Shown here one piece after another: positions 21,044 through 30,311 of a stretch of 64,000 bases of DNA. The translations under genes were made by a program, and so were the position numbers. Source of the stretch: Hydrogenobacter thermophilus TK-6 (GTDB lineage Bacteria; Aquificota; Aquificia; Aquificales; Aquificaceae); the NCBI RefSeq assembly GCF_000010785.1, contig NC_013799.1, forward strand, positions 1,178,001-1,242,000. The letters run 5' to 3'. The notes beneath the pieces are model-generated. The model saw only the letters and a list, made by a program, of their open reading frames with translations. It made no database searches and had not been told where the DNA came from. The number at the start of each line of letters is the position of its first letter. Positions within the stretch are counted from its first letter, which is position 1.

Positions 21044-22567
21044 ATGATAAGGCGTCCCATTATAGTTTTAAACTTTGGGTCTCAGTATGTGCAACTCATA
21101 GCAAGGAGAGTAAGGGAGGCAGGCATCTACAGTGAAATATTGCCTTACGACACAAGTGCTCAGGAGATACTGAGCAGAAAACCTTACGGCATAATACTTT
21201 CAGGAGGTCCAGCATCCGTTTACGAGCCTGACGCACCACTGCCTGACCAGAACATATACACTCTTGGCGTGCCTGTGCTAGGCATATGCTACGGACTTCA
21301 GGTGATGGCTCACCAGCTGGGTGGGAAGGTAGAGAGAGCCACAAAGCAAGAATACGGAAGGGCAAAGCTGACTGTAATAAAAGAAGACCCCATTTTTTAT
21401 GGCATTCCCAGAGAGTTTGATGTGTGGATGAGTCATGCGGACAAGGTGATATCCCTTCCTGAAGGCTTTGAGGTGATTGCCTCTTCGGAGAATTCGCCAT
21501 ATGCAGTAGTAAGAAGAGGAAATCTTTATGGCTTTCAGTTTCATCCTGAGGTGGCACACACCAGCTACGGCATGGAGATATTCCGCAACTTCCTTTACAG
21601 AGTTTGTCATGCTCAAAAAAACTGGGAAGTGGGAGACCTTGTGGAAGAGAAAGTTTCAGAGATTAAAAGCACAGTAAAAGATGGTAAAGTTATCTGCGCC
21701 CTCTCGGGAGGTGTGGACTCTACAGTTGCTGCCACCCTTACTTACAAAGCTATAGGAAATAATCTTAAATGCATCTTTGTGGACCACGGACTTTTAAGAA
21801 AGGGGGAGGTGCAGGAGGTGGAAGGCTACTTTAGAAGCCTCTCCCTTCCCTTCAAGACTGTGGACGCAAAAGAGCTTTTCCTGAGCAGGCTCAGAGGGGT
21901 AGAAGACCCAGAGGAGAAGCGAAGGATAGTAGGTTACACTTTCATTGAAGTTTTTGAAGAAGAGGCTAAAAAGGTAGGTGCGGACTTTCTTCTTCAGGGA
22001 ACGCTCTACCCTGATGTGGTGGAAAGTGCGGGTCTGCCCGGAGCAAAAGTCATAAAGACACACCACAATGTGGGAGGACTTCCGGAAAGGTTGGGCATCA
22101 AACTACTTGAACCCCTAAGGGAACTTTTCAAGGACGAGGTAAGACAGATAGGCAGAAGCTTGGGACTGCCGGAGGAGATGCTCAAAAGACACCCCTTCCC
22201 CGGTCCAGGACTTGCCATAAGGGTGCTGGGGCAGGTGAATGAGGAGGACCTTGACATCCTCAGGGAAGCGGACTACATATTCATAGAGGAATTAAAGAGG
22301 TGGGGACTTTATGATAAGGTGTGGCAGGCTTTTGCAGTGCTACTGCCTGTAAAGACGGTGGGCGTGATGGGAGATGTGAGGACTTACGAGAGGGTTGTGG
22401 CCCTAAGAGCTGTTGACAGCGTTGACGGTATGACGGCAGATTGGGCAAGGCTGCCTTACGAATTTCTTGACCATGTGATGAGAAGGATAATAAACGAGGT
22501 AAAGGGTGTAAACAGGGTGGTTTACGATGTATCTTCCAAGCCTCCTGCCACCATAGAGTGGGAGTGA
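21044..22567 (+). CDS. guaA: GMP synthase (glutamine-hydrolysing)
   Basis: It converts XMP to GMP using ATP and glutamine ammonia. The 507-residue protein has an N-terminal class I glutaminase (nucleophile Cys in LGICYGLQ, His/Glu in FQFHPEV), the PP-loop ATPase [12 protein letters not shown] (about 221-232) and the C-terminal dimerisation domain ending PATIEWE, the invariant GuaA tail. A TATAAT at 21032-21037 ends six bases before the ATG and there is no Shine-Dalgarno, so the message is probably leaderless. Confidence 0.97.
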   Translation: MIRRPIIVLNFGSQYVQLIARRVREAGIYSEILPYDTSAQEILSRKPYGIILSGGPASVYEPDAPLPDQNIYTLGVPVLGICYGLQVMAHQLGGKVERATKQEYGRAKLTVIKEDPIFYGIPREFDVWMSHADKVISLPEGFEVIASSENSPYAVVRRGNLYGFQFHPEVAHTSYGMEIFRNFLYRVCHAQKNWEVGDLVEEKVSEIKSTVKDGKVICALSGGVDSTVAATLTYKAIGNNLKCIFVDHGLLRKGEVQEVEGYFRSLSLPFKTVDAKELFLSRLRGVEDPEEKRRIVGYTFIEVFEEEAKKVGADFLLQGTLYPDVVESAGLPGAKVIKTHHNVGGLPERLGIKLLEPLRELFKDEVRQIGRSLGLPEEMLKRHPFPGPGLAIRVLGQVNEEDLDILREADYIFIEELKRWGLYDKVWQAFAVLLPVKTVGVMGDVRTYERVVALRAVDSVDGMTADWARLPYEFLDHVMRRIINEVKGVNRVVYDVSSKPPATIEWE

Positions 22568-22570
22568 GCC

Positions 22571-23461
22571 TTGCAGAGTTTTATAAGCCTGACAATTCTT
22601 CTTTTTATCTCGTTGGGAGGCTTGCTTTTCAGCGATTTTTTCAAAGGGTTTAAAGACTTTATAGTGCCTCTTTTAACTATGGTCATGCTCAGTATGGGCA
22701 TAACTCTGGACAGAGAGGACTTTTTGCGCATACTAAGAAGGCCTGTAATGATAGCTTACGGTGCTCTGCTTCACTACAGTGTGATGCCTCTGCTGGCTTT
22801 TTCTTTGTCTTTACTCTTTGGGATAGGTAAGGACCTCTATGTGGGTATGGTGCTGGTGGGTTCTGTTCCCAGCGGAACAGCTTCCAATCTTATAACTTAT
22901 TTGGCAAAGGGGGACCTTCTTTATTCGGTGAGTATAACCACCTTTTCAACGCTTTTGGCTCCTTTGTTTACACCCCTTTGGACATACATCCTTGCAGGCA
23001 GATATGTGCATGTTCCCTTCCTTGATATGGTGGAGGATGTGCTTAAGATAGTTCTATTGCCTGTTATGATGGGACTTTTAATAAAGGAGCTTTTTCCACA
23101 GGTGAGGCGCTTAGAGAGATTTCTGCCTTATGTGTCTGTGGGGGTAATAGGTTTTATAATTGCAGTGGTGCTGTCTTTGAATGTGGAAAACTTGAGGGGT
23201 GTGCCTTTTAAACTTTTCTTTGCTGTTTTTCTTCACAATGCACTGGGTTTTCTTCTGGGTTTGGCCATAGGAAAACTTTTTGGGCTTGATACAAAAATGT
23301 CAAAGACACTCTCTATTGAGGTAGGCATTCAAAACTCGGGATTGGCAGTAGCTTTGGCAGTAAAACACTTTACACCTTTGGCATCTTTGCCCGGAGCCAT
23401 CTTCAGCCTTATACAGAACATTAACGGCATAATTTTGGCTATACTTTACAAAAGGTTATGA
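22571..23461 (+). CDS. BASS (bile acid:Na+ symporter) family transporter
   Basis: A 296-residue membrane protein with about nine to ten hydrophobic spans. It fits the bile acid/sodium symporter fold: VPLLTMVMLSMGITLD (about 31-46), SVPSGTASNLITYLAKGD (about 97-114, first crossover region) and SIEVGIQNSGLAVALA (about 247-262, second crossover). These match the sodium-site loops of the family. Substrates in bacteria are often small organic anions such as pantoate; the one here is unknown. The likely start is TTG at 22571, three bases after guaA. Confidence 0.85.
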   Translation: MQSFISLTILLFISLGGLLFSDFFKGFKDFIVPLLTMVMLSMGITLDREDFLRILRRPVMIAYGALLHYSVMPLLAFSLSLLFGIGKDLYVGMVLVGSVPSGTASNLITYLAKGDLLYSVSITTFSTLLAPLFTPLWTYILAGRYVHVPFLDMVEDVLKIVLLPVMMGLLIKELFPQVRRLERFLPYVSVGVIGFIIAVVLSLNVENLRGVPFKLFFAVFLHNALGFLLGLAIGKLFGLDTKMSKTLSIEVGIQNSGLAVALAVKHFTPLASLPGAIFSLIQNINGIILAILYKRL

Positions 23462-24111
23462 GGATAATACTGCTTTTATTTGTCTTTTTGAGCGGTTGCG
23501 CAGTAAGTGTAAGAGAAAGAAAAGAGACACAAACATACCAAGAGCTAAAGGTCAATTGTGAGACACCCATTTATACAAAGGGCTACTACTGCCATGGTGA
23601 GAGAGCAAAAAGCGCGCTAGTTCAACCTCTTAGCAGGGTGAAGATCACCAATTTGAGAAACGGGAAAAGTATAACCATAGCTGTGGTGCGTGATGAGGCT
23701 GCTGATGGTGTGTGTCTGCCAGAAAGGTACGCATACCTTCTTGGTCCCGCTCCCTTTCCAGCAAGGCTGGACATCCAAAGGTGCGGAAAGGAAGGCATAA
23801 CAACATGTCCTGCCAAGATAGAGGGTCTTGCCAGCTACTACGCGAATGAATACCACAGCAGGGAGTCCTCTTACGGCGTGCCTTACGACATGCATGGCAT
23901 GTACGCAGCCCACAGGAGTTTGCCTCTTGGTACACTGCTTCGTGTGATAAATCCGGAAAACGGAAAGGAGGTGGTAGTAAAAGTGATAGACAGAGGTCCT
24001 TTCAAAGAGGGGAGGGTGCTGGACCTTTCTTACGAAGCTGCAAGAAGGCTTGGTATGGTGCAAAAAGGTGAGGCAAGGGTTGTGGCTTATGTATTGAGAT
24101 GCGGTGAGTGA
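23458..24111 (+). CDS. rlpA: RlpA-like septal lytic transglycosylase, lipoprotein
   Basis: A 217-residue protein with a lipobox signal peptide (LLLFVFLSGCAV, lipidated Cys near 14), so it is anchored in a membrane on the periplasmic side. The C-terminal half is a double-psi beta-barrel with GLASYYANEYHSR, AAHRSLPLGT, VVVKVIDRGPF and the DLSYEAARRLGM segment, including the catalytic-type Asp in DRGP. RlpA cleaves glycan strands lacking stem peptides. The middle (about 45-110) contains an extra cysteine-containing segment that resembles a second, imperfect barrel repeat (MKITNLRNGKSITIAVV type). It overlaps the BASS gene start-to-stop. Confidence 0.88.
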   Translation: MRIILLLFVFLSGCAVSVRERKETQTYQELKVNCETPIYTKGYYCHGERAKSALVQPLSRVKITNLRNGKSITIAVVRDEAADGVCLPERYAYLLGPAPFPARLDIQRCGKEGITTCPAKIEGLASYYANEYHSRESSYGVPYDMHGMYAAHRSLPLGTLLRVINPENGKEVVVKVIDRGPFKEGRVLDLSYEAARRLGMVQKGEARVVAYVLRCGE

Positions 24112-24989
24112 AGCTTTTTAACCACAGGCACAAAGGCTTTTGTGGACACCAAGAGGGTGTCTCCCACACTGAGTTCCTGCGCGGTTTTTTTGTCTACCAC
24201 CACCTGCACCAGCTCCGACCCTACTGCTATGCTGAGGATGCACGCCACATCTACGCAGACCTTTTCCAAAAGCACGCCTGTGAGAGAAAACTTGGGAGAC
24301 CACTCTCTTGAGAATAGCACCTCCCTTGGGGTGCCAAAGGCTTTTATCCGACCGTTTTCAATCCTCAGGACTCTGTCCGCAAGCCTGAGTACATCCTCTA
24401 TGCTGTGCGAAACCATGAAGGTAGGAATCCGGTACTTTCTCTGGAAAGCCTTTATCTCGTCCCGCAGAGCTATGGCAGTCTCTTGGTCAAGGGCTGAGAG
24501 TGGCTCGTCAAGGAGCAAAAGCTTGGGCTCTCTGGCTGTAGCTCTCAAAAGCGCCACCCTCTGCTTTTGACCTCCCGAAAGCTCGGAAGGCTTTCTGTCT
24601 TTTAAAGCTTCCATTTTGGCAAGTCTGAGAAGCTCCAGAACTTTCTGTGGGTCTTTCCTCTTCATCCCGTAGGCTATGTTTTCCGCCACCGTCATGTTGG
24701 GAAATAGGGCATAGTCCTGAAAGACAAAGCCCACATCCCTCTTCTGGGGTGGGAGGTTTATACCCCTTTTAGAATCGTGCCAGACCTCACCATCCACTTC
24801 CAGATAACCCTCGTCAGGCTTTTCCAGCCCCGCTATGATTCTCAGTAGGGTAGTCTTTCCCGCACCGGAGGGTCCAAAGATGAGCAAAAACTCCGCATCA
24901 CTTACCTCAAGCTCCACATCCAGTAAAAAATCTCCGCCAGGTCCATGAAGGCGCTTTCTAACATAGAGCCTTATCAAAGCAGACTCCAC
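24087..24989 (-). CDS. modC: Molybdate ABC transporter ATP-binding protein
   Basis: The ATPase subunit of the molybdate importer, 300 residues. It has Walker A FGPSGAGKTTLLR (about 36-48), Q-loop, signature LSGGQKQRV (about 119-127), Walker B LLLLDEPLSALD and the H-loop VSHS. A C-terminal TOBE/Mop domain (about 230-300) probably senses or binds oxyanion, as in ModC. It is the last gene of the mod operon and overlaps the convergent rlpA by 25 bases. It overlaps modB by 16 bases. Confidence 0.93.
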   Translation of the reverse strand: MESALIRLYVRKRLHGPGGDFLLDVELEVSDAEFLLIFGPSGAGKTTLLRIIAGLEKPDEGYLEVDGEVWHDSKRGINLPPQKRDVGFVFQDYALFPNMTVAENIAYGMKRKDPQKVLELLRLAKMEALKDRKPSELSGGQKQRVALLRATAREPKLLLLDEPLSALDQETAIALRDEIKAFQRKYRIPTFMVSHSIEDVLRLADRVLRIENGRIKAFGTPREVLFSREWSPKFSLTGVLLEKVCVDVACILSIAVGSELVQVVVDKKTAQELSVGDTLLVSTKAFVPVVKKLHSPHLNT

Positions 24990-25645
24990 CTCCTGTTAAG
25001 AAGGTAAAGAGCCAGAAGCGTCAGGAAGGAAAGAGAAAAGAGCACAAGGGCGTAAACGTGGGCTGCTGTGTAGTTTATCGCCTCCACCGCGTCGTATATG
25101 GCAATGGACACCACCCTGGTTTCCCCCTCTATGTTGCCACCCACCATAAGCACCACACCAAACTCTCCTATGGTGTGAGCAAAAGAGAGAACTACGCCCG
25201 TAAGGATGGATGCCTTCATGTTGGGAAGTATAACTCTAAGGAGCGTCTCCAGTTTGGACTTGCCCAGCGTCCAGCTCGCCTCTATGAGGTCTCTGGGGAT
25301 GCTTCTGAAGCCCGCGGTAAGCGGGTGGACCATCATGGGAAGGCTGTAAATGATAGAAGCCAACACTATGCCCTCAAAGTGAAACACCAGCTGTTTGTTA
25401 AAGAGTTTGTACCAGAGTGAACCTATAAGCCCGTGCTTGTTAAAAAGGAGCAGAAGGTAAAAGCCAAGGACTGTGGGAGGGAGCACTAAAGGTAATGCAA
25501 CCAATACCTCTATAATCGTGCTTATTCTGCGCTTTGTATAGGCAAGGTAGTAAGATACGGGAATGCCAACAAGTAAAAGCAGAGCGGTGGTTACGGAGGC
25601 GAGCTTGAAGGTAAGCCAGAAGGGAGACCAGTCTATCTCACTCAT
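24974..25645 (-). CDS. modB: Molybdate ABC transporter permease
   Basis: The membrane subunit of the molybdate importer. I start at the ATG at 25645 (MSEIDWSPF...), giving 223 residues, the usual ModB length; an upstream in-frame start at 25720 would add 25 residues inside the preceding gene. It has about five to six membrane spans and the EAA loop EASWTLGKSKLETLLRVILP, which contacts ModC. The start overlaps the stop of the TOBE gene by eight bases, indicating translational coupling. Confidence 0.92.
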   Translation of the reverse strand: MSEIDWSPFWLTFKLASVTTALLLLVGIPVSYYLAYTKRRISTIIEVLVALPLVLPPTVLGFYLLLLFNKHGLIGSLWYKLFNKQLVFHFEGIVLASIIYSLPMMVHPLTAGFRSIPRDLIEASWTLGKSKLETLLRVILPNMKASILTGVVLSFAHTIGEFGVVLMVGGNIEGETRVVSIAIYDAVEAINYTAAHVYALVLFSLSFLTLLALYLLNRRWSLL

Positions 25646-26036
25646 GAATAGCCTCCAGAGCCACCTGCAGGGGAGGGACAAAAACATAAACCTGCTCTCC
25701 CTCGGAGATGCCAAGCGCATCCAGCTGTTTAGTCAAGAGCATGACCTTTAGCTCCAGACCTGCGCAGGTTAACTTAACCAGCGAAAGCACGGACCCACGC
25801 TCTACGCTTTTTACCACTCCTACGAAAGTATTTATACACGGGGTCTTCTCCTTCATGAGTATTATGCTGCTTTCTTTGACTACGCACTCTACCCTCCTGC
25901 CCTCTTCCACAAAGGCGGCATGGTGCGGAGCTGACAGCACCACCGTGTATAAGTCTCCCAAATCTGTCTTTACTTCCACCTGCGACACACCGTTCAAAGA
26001 TCTTATTCTCTTCACTCTGCCGTGGATGGCATTCAT
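25638..26036 (-). CDS. Tandem TOBE/Mop-domain molybdate-binding protein
   Basis: A 132-residue protein made of two TOBE-like repeats (about 1-62 and 68-132), each opening with a GRVKRIR/GVVKSVER-type strand. This is the di-Mop architecture of small oxyanion-binding proteins and of the ModE C-terminus. It has no DNA-binding or ATPase domain. Sitting between modA and modB, it is probably a cytoplasmic molybdate/tungstate store or an accessory to ModC. It overlaps modA by one base and modB by eight. Confidence 0.75.
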   Translation of the reverse strand: MNAIHGRVKRIRSLNGVSQVEVKTDLGDLYTVVLSAPHHAAFVEEGRRVECVVKESSIILMKEKTPCINTFVGVVKSVERGSVLSLVKLTCAGLELKVMLLTKQLDALGISEGEQVYVFVPPLQVALEAIHE

Positions 26037-26788
26037 TACTTCTCACCTGGCAGGACAAAACCGTACTTTACGAATATCTTTCTTGCCTCGGGACTTCCCA
26101 CAAACTCGTAAAACCTTTTCACCGCCTGAGAGTTCTCGCCCACCTTGGTAATCCCATAGCCTTGCACTATGGGAGCGTGCTTGTTTTCTGGCACCAGCCA
26201 GTAGTTGCCTGCCTTCTTCATATTTTCAGAGATGGCAAGGGAAAGGGGTATAAGACCCACATCCGCAGAGCCCGAATAAACGAAGCTGGCAGTCTGGGAG
26301 ACGTTCTCGCCCAGCACCAGCCTGTCCTTTACCTTATCAAAAACTCCGTAGTTTTCCAGCACCTGCTTGGCAGCTCTCCCATAAGGCGCATGCTCCCAGT
26401 TGGCTATGGCTATCTTTTTGGCTTGAAAGAGCACCTGAGGAAACTTGGAAGGGTCAAGACCCGAGTCTTTGCGCACCCACACCACCAGCCTTCCCACCGC
26501 GTAAGGCTTAGGCTTAGTGACCACATAGCCCTCTCTGTATAACTCTTCCACGTACTTCATGTCCGCGGAGAAAAACAGGTGGTATGGCGCACCCGATTTT
26601 ATCTGCGCGGTGCCCTTGCCAGAAGAGCCAAAGATGAGCTCCACCTTATCCTCGGGATGCTCCTTCTGGTAGATGTCTGCTATCTCTTTAAGAGCGTACT
26701 GCAGGTCCGCTGCGGCAAAGACCCTTATGAGCTCTGCCTTAGAAAGACCAAAGAGCAAAAGCAAAGAAAGAAGCAAGGACCTCAGCAT
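26036..26788 (-). CDS. modA: Molybdate ABC transporter periplasmic binding protein
   Basis: A 250-residue periplasmic binding protein with a clear signal peptide (MLRSLLLSLLLLFGLSKA). The mature protein starts with the ModA pattern IRVFAAADLQYALKEIADIY and includes FGSSGKGTAQIKSGAPYHLFFSAD, whose serines contact the oxyanion in the family. The C-terminal FYEFVGSPEARKIFVKYGF is also typical. A GGAGG precedes the ATG. It could carry tungstate as well as molybdate; thermophiles often use either. Confidence 0.92.
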   Translation of the reverse strand: MLRSLLLSLLLLFGLSKAELIRVFAAADLQYALKEIADIYQKEHPEDKVELIFGSSGKGTAQIKSGAPYHLFFSADMKYVEELYREGYVVTKPKPYAVGRLVVWVRKDSGLDPSKFPQVLFQAKKIAIANWEHAPYGRAAKQVLENYGVFDKVKDRLVLGENVSQTASFVYSGSADVGLIPLSLAISENMKKAGNYWLVPENKHAPIVQGYGITKVGENSQAVKRFYEFVGSPEARKIFVKYGFVLPGEK

Positions 26789-26809
26789 AGTAGTACCTCC
26801 TTGAAAGGT

Positions 26810-27013
26810 TTATTTACCTATCATCACATCTGTAGCCTTGATGACCGCATACACGCTGTCGCCTTCTTTGAGGTTAAGCTCCTGTGCAGACTGTCTCGTA
26901 ATTACCGCCACCACCTCCTGACCGCCCACATCCATAACCACCTCCGCAGCTACCTGTCCCAGCAGTACCTTCTTGACAGTGCCTTTGAGCTTGTTGCGTG
27001 CACTTACTTCCAT
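26810..27013 (-). CDS. Molbindin (single Mop-domain protein)
   Basis: A 67-residue single Mop/TOBE domain (SARNKLKGTVKKVLLGQVAAEVV ... shortened here; GEGDS-like KEGDSVYAVIKATDVMIGK at the C-terminus). Molbindins form hexamers that store molybdate or tungstate in the cytoplasm. The ATG at 27013 is chosen because GGAGG lies eight bases upstream; a GTG three codons earlier is less likely. It stands between the regulator and modA, so the operon encodes two free Mop proteins plus the ModC TOBE domain. Confidence 0.85.
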   Translation of the reverse strand: MEVSARNKLKGTVKKVLLGQVAAEVVMDVGGQEVVAVITRQSAQELNLKEGDSVYAVIKATDVMIGK

Positions 27014-27027
27014 GATAAACACCTCCT

Positions 27028-28038
27028 TTACAAGAGCACTTTTTCCAAGCTTTTTTCTACGGAGTAGCCGGGCATAGCCTTTAAAAACTCCCTGTAGCGC
27101 CTTGAGACAAGAGCAGAGAGCACCTTAGTAAAGGCTTTATCTTTCTCCAGCTCCTCCCTGTAGCAGAGGCAGTAGTCTTCTCTTCTTACGCTCAGAAACT
27201 CAAGCCCGTACTCGCAGGCAAAGAGCCTGGTAGCCACACCCGCATCTCCAAAAGCGTTTTTTATGCTAAAGGCAAGCTCCCTGTGCCCTCCCTCCACTTC
27301 CCTGAAAAGCCCCGCCTTTACTTCCTCTTTTATCTCCTCAAAGGCTTTCCTTGAGCCAGAGCCTTCCTCTCTCACCAGCCACACAAGCTTTCTGTTTTTG
27401 AGGTCTTTAAAGCTCTTTACTTTAGCATCTTTCCTTGTAAGCACCCCCTCCTCCCACGAGAAGAGCCTTATAACCGCAAAACCACTGCCCAGAAAATCTT
27501 TTATCTCCCTGAGGTTCTCCTCAAAGCTCCCCAGATGCACGCCTGCCATATGCACATAACCATCCTTCAAAAACCTCAGAGCTTTCCGGCTGGAAGCGTA
27601 AACCGCTACCGTGCGCACACCCTCCGAGATAAGCTCGTAAGAGAGAAGCCCGAAGGAAGTATCGCATCCCGCAAAGACATAGGTGGGGAGGGTGCTTTTG
27701 TTAAACCACTCTATTTTCCCATCCTTTAGCGTTCCGTCAGGAGGCAAAAGAGTGAGCATTCGCGCATCCATCGGGTAAATCACCAGTTTTTCACCTACCC
27801 TCGCGCTAACAAAAGGACCATCCACCAGACCACAAAAGATGAGCTTTTCCTCCTCACCGAAGAGCTCCTCAACGGTGCATCCGAGGGCTTTAGAGAGCTT
27901 TATGGCGTACTCCACGGAAGGCACAGCTCTGCCAGACTCTATGGCGCTGAGGGTGCTTCTTGGCATACCGCAGAGCTTTGCCAGCTCTTCCTGAGAAAGT
28001 CCTCTTTTAAGCCTGTACTCCTTGACCTTGTTGTTCAC
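27028..28038 (-). CDS. XRE-family regulator fused to a molybdate-binding-protein-like domain
   Basis: A 336-residue one-component regulator. Residues 1-62 are an XRE/Cro helix-turn-helix (LSQEELAKLCGMPRSTLSAIESGRAVPS). Residues from about 110 on resemble the PBP-like domain related to ModA: FAGCDTSFGLLSYEL, VHLGSFEENLREIKDF, VREEGSGSRKAFEE and FGDAGVATRLFACEYGLEFL. It heads the mod operon and has no separate transporter role, so it probably senses intracellular oxyanion and controls the operon in place of ModE. The start is GTG, with a consensus promoter leaving almost no leader. Confidence 0.82.
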   Translation of the reverse strand: MNNKVKEYRLKRGLSQEELAKLCGMPRSTLSAIESGRAVPSVEYAIKLSKALGCTVEELFGEEEKLIFCGLVDGPFVSARVGEKLVIYPMDARMLTLLPPDGTLKDGKIEWFNKSTLPTYVFAGCDTSFGLLSYELISEGVRTVAVYASSRKALRFLKDGYVHMAGVHLGSFEENLREIKDFLGSGFAVIRLFSWEEGVLTRKDAKVKSFKDLKNRKLVWLVREEGSGSRKAFEEIKEEVKAGLFREVEGGHRELAFSIKNAFGDAGVATRLFACEYGLEFLSVRREDYCLCYREELEKDKAFTKVLSALVSRRYREFLKAMPGYSVEKSLEKVLL

Positions 28039-28046
28039 GATGATAT

Positions 28047-28075
28047 ATTATACTTTTATGCTAAAATATTGTCAA
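28047..28075 (-). promoter_or_regulatory. Sigma70-type promoter of the mod operon (leaderless)
   Basis: On the minus strand TTGACA (28070-28075) and TATAAT (28047-28052) are separated by exactly 17 bases, a perfect consensus promoter. The -10 box ends eight bases before the GTG of the XRE-PBP gene, so transcription should begin at or next to the start codon. The promoter also overlaps the start of the divergent TauE-like pseudogene at 28058. Confidence 0.8.
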
Positions 28076-28678
28076 GCGGGAGCTTTTCTTTTAGGCTTTT
28101 TTGTTTCCATAATCGGAGGGTTTGTAGGTCTTGGGGGGGGCGGAGTTCCGCCTGCCTTTTTTAATAAAGCTCTTTGGTTTTGCTCCTCTTGAGGCGGTGA
28201 TCATAAACAAGGCTACCAGTTTGGTGGTGGTCTCTTCAAGTCTTGTTTCAAGAACAGCTGTCATTCCTTTCTCTGAGATGATGAAGAACCTTACCTGCCT
28301 GGTCCTCTTCTTTATCCTGTAGGTGCTTTAGCAGGTTTTCTCATAGGTGTAGTAGCAGCCCTTTTAGGTGTTGCAGGTGGAGAGCTTCTCATACCTACTA
28401 TAACCTTACTTTATCATCTTGATGTTAAGCTGGCTGGAAGCATGTCTTTGCTGGTAAGCCTTACTACTATGCTCTTTGCCTTTGCTCGCTACAGCAGGGA
28501 CAGGAGCTTTTTGGTACTAAGGGAAAAGGTAAGGTTTATGCTCTTTATGGTTTTTGACTCTCTGCTGGGTAGCTTCTTGGGTGGGAGCTTGCTTTTGAAG
28601 GTAATACCTCAAGAGGGTATTCTAATGCTTCTGGTGCTTATCCTTCTGATATCTTCTTATAAACTCCTGAAACACTGA
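28058..28678 (+). pseudogene. TauE/SafE-type sulfite/anion exporter homologue, two frameshifts
   Basis: Three reading-frame pieces join to make one TauE/SafE-like membrane protein of about 205 residues. The first piece runs from ATG 28058 (LGFFVSIIGGFVGLG). The frame then changes at an 8-G run (28133-28140): with seven Gs the sequence continues as GLGGAEFRLPFLIK. A second shift near 28290-28320 restores the first frame, giving PVGALAGFLIGVVAAL and GVAGGELLIPTITL, the second-half repeat typical of the family, to the stop at 28678. The paired G-rich motifs (GLGG, GVAGGE) mark the two homologous halves. It may be a real pseudogene, a phase-variable gene or a base-calling error at the G run. Confidence 0.72.
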
Positions 28679-28681
28679 GTT

Positions 28682-30301
28682 TTACTCCGCACAGCACGAG
28701 AGCTTGGAAACATCTTTTACAAAAGCTTGAGCGCCAAGCTTTATGGATTCAGAAAGGGTGGGATACACATCAACGGTTCTTATTACATCATCCAAAGTCA
28801 AACCGTACTTTACCAGAAGAACCGCTTTGTGTATAAGCTCAGCGCTGTGAGGTGCCAGTATGTGAATACCCAGTATCCTTTTAGTCTCCTTGTCTATAAC
28901 GGTTTTTATCAACCCATCGTGTTTAAAGCTGATTAAGGCTCTCGGAACCTTAGAAAATTCAAGGATTCTTACATCCACACTATAACCCATTCTTATGGCT
29001 TCTTCCTCTTTCAGACCAACGCTTGCAAGTTCAGGGTCCGTAAATACAGCGTGAGGTATGTGTCTATAATCTACTTCTCTTTTGTTTCCTAATAAGGCAT
29101 TTTCCGCCGCGATCCCTCCCTCCATTGCCGCAACTGTAACCAGCATAAACTTTCCTACACAATCACCAGCTGCATAAATATCTTTATTAGTGGTTTGCAT
29201 AAACTCGTTTGTCTGTATAAAGCCTTTCGCATTCGTTTTTACGCCAACAAGTTCAAGCCCAACACCCCCTGTATTAGGTTTCCTACCAGTAGCTACGAGG
29301 AGGTCAGTCCCACTGATTACTCTATTCGTATTTCCAGCTCTAACCTTCACATAAATGATTTCTCCTTCTTGCTTTACCTCATCCACAACTGCGCCTGTGA
29401 TGATCTCTATGCCTTCCCTTTTGAGAGATTCTTTTAAGCGCTCTCTTAGCTCCGGCTCCTCTCCCGTCAGAATTTCAGGCAGAGCTTCCACTACGGTAAC
29501 CTTGCTACCCATCCTTGAAAAGGCTTGACTGAGTTCCAGACCTATTGCACCCCCTCCTATAACCACCAGATGCTCTGGCACGTAGTCTATGTTGAATATG
29601 CTGTCGCTGGTATAGTATCTTACCGTGTCCAAGCTCTTTATCTGTGGTACATACGGTCTTGAACCTGTAGATATTAAGGCTTTCCAGAAGGAGACCTCCC
29701 TCTCCCCTACAATGGCTTTACCCTTCCCTAAAAACCTTCCTCTTCCTTCCCTGTACTCAATGTTAGGGTAAGCATCTAGGACGTTCCAGTACTTTTCTTT
29801 TCTGAGTCTTTCAAGGAGTTCTTCCTTAGCTTCTAAGACTTTTCTCATATCTATTTGCGCTTTCTCCACACTTACGAAAGGGCTACTTTTCAGAGAATAG
29901 AAGGTATTGGCTATCCCTATCAGGTACTTGGAAGGTACGCATCCTCTGTTCAGACATGTACCACCTATCGTGCTGTTTTCTGCAATGAGTACCTTAGCTC
30001 CAAGCTCGGAAGCTCTTATGGCTGCTGCAAAGCCTGCAGAACCACCACCTACGATAAACATGTCATAAACATCACCCTTTGGTATGTAAATCTCAATACA
30101 CTCTTGAAGGGGTTCTGCACCGTATCCAGCCCTTCTAACAGCTTCAACAAGTTCCTCTATGTTCGCTTTTCCTTCCACCTGTGCATAACCCTGAGGAAAG
30201 TAAACGCTGACCCTTTCAACACCTCTGACAGTTTCTAAAGCTTTCTTCACAGTACTGGCACAATGTTCGCAGGTCATTCCAGTTATCTTCAACTTAATCA
30301 T
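28682..30301 (-). CDS. merA: Mercuric reductase with N-terminal HMA domain
   Basis: A flavoprotein disulfide reductase of 539 residues that reduces Hg(II) to volatile Hg(0) with NADPH. An N-terminal heavy-metal-associated domain (MTCEHC at 8-13) is followed by the FAD motif IVGGGSAGFAAA, the redox-active disulfide GGTCLNRGCVPSK (about 113-125), the NADPH site VVIGGGAIGLELSQAF and the dimerisation domain. The C-terminal vicinal Cys pair (residues 536-537, SCCAE) that distinguishes MerA from lipoamide dehydrogenase is present. It is the last gene of the mer operon and is convergent with the TauE-like pseudogene. Confidence 0.95.
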   Translation of the reverse strand: MIKLKITGMTCEHCASTVKKALETVRGVERVSVYFPQGYAQVEGKANIEELVEAVRRAGYGAEPLQECIEIYIPKGDVYDMFIVGGGSAGFAAAIRASELGAKVLIAENSTIGGTCLNRGCVPSKYLIGIANTFYSLKSSPFVSVEKAQIDMRKVLEAKEELLERLRKEKYWNVLDAYPNIEYREGRGRFLGKGKAIVGEREVSFWKALISTGSRPYVPQIKSLDTVRYYTSDSIFNIDYVPEHLVVIGGGAIGLELSQAFSRMGSKVTVVEALPEILTGEEPELRERLKESLKREGIEIITGAVVDEVKQEGEIIYVKVRAGNTNRVISGTDLLVATGRKPNTGGVGLELVGVKTNAKGFIQTNEFMQTTNKDIYAAGDCVGKFMLVTVAAMEGGIAAENALLGNKREVDYRHIPHAVFTDPELASVGLKEEEAIRMGYSVDVRILEFSKVPRALISFKHDGLIKTVIDKETKRILGIHILAPHSAELIHKAVLLVKYGLTLDDVIRTVDVYPTLSESIKLGAQAFVKDVSKLSCCAE

Positions 30302-30311
30302 GCTAAACCTC

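Noticed and set aside
21096-22257. Several long minus-strand open frames inside guaA
   Set aside because: They are shadows of a strongly conserved coding gene on the other strand, with no recognisable motifs and no ribosome-binding sites that fit.
23617-24063. Overlapping minus-strand frames inside rlpA
   Set aside because: rlpA has a clear lipobox and double-psi barrel motifs; the opposite frames have no family resemblance.
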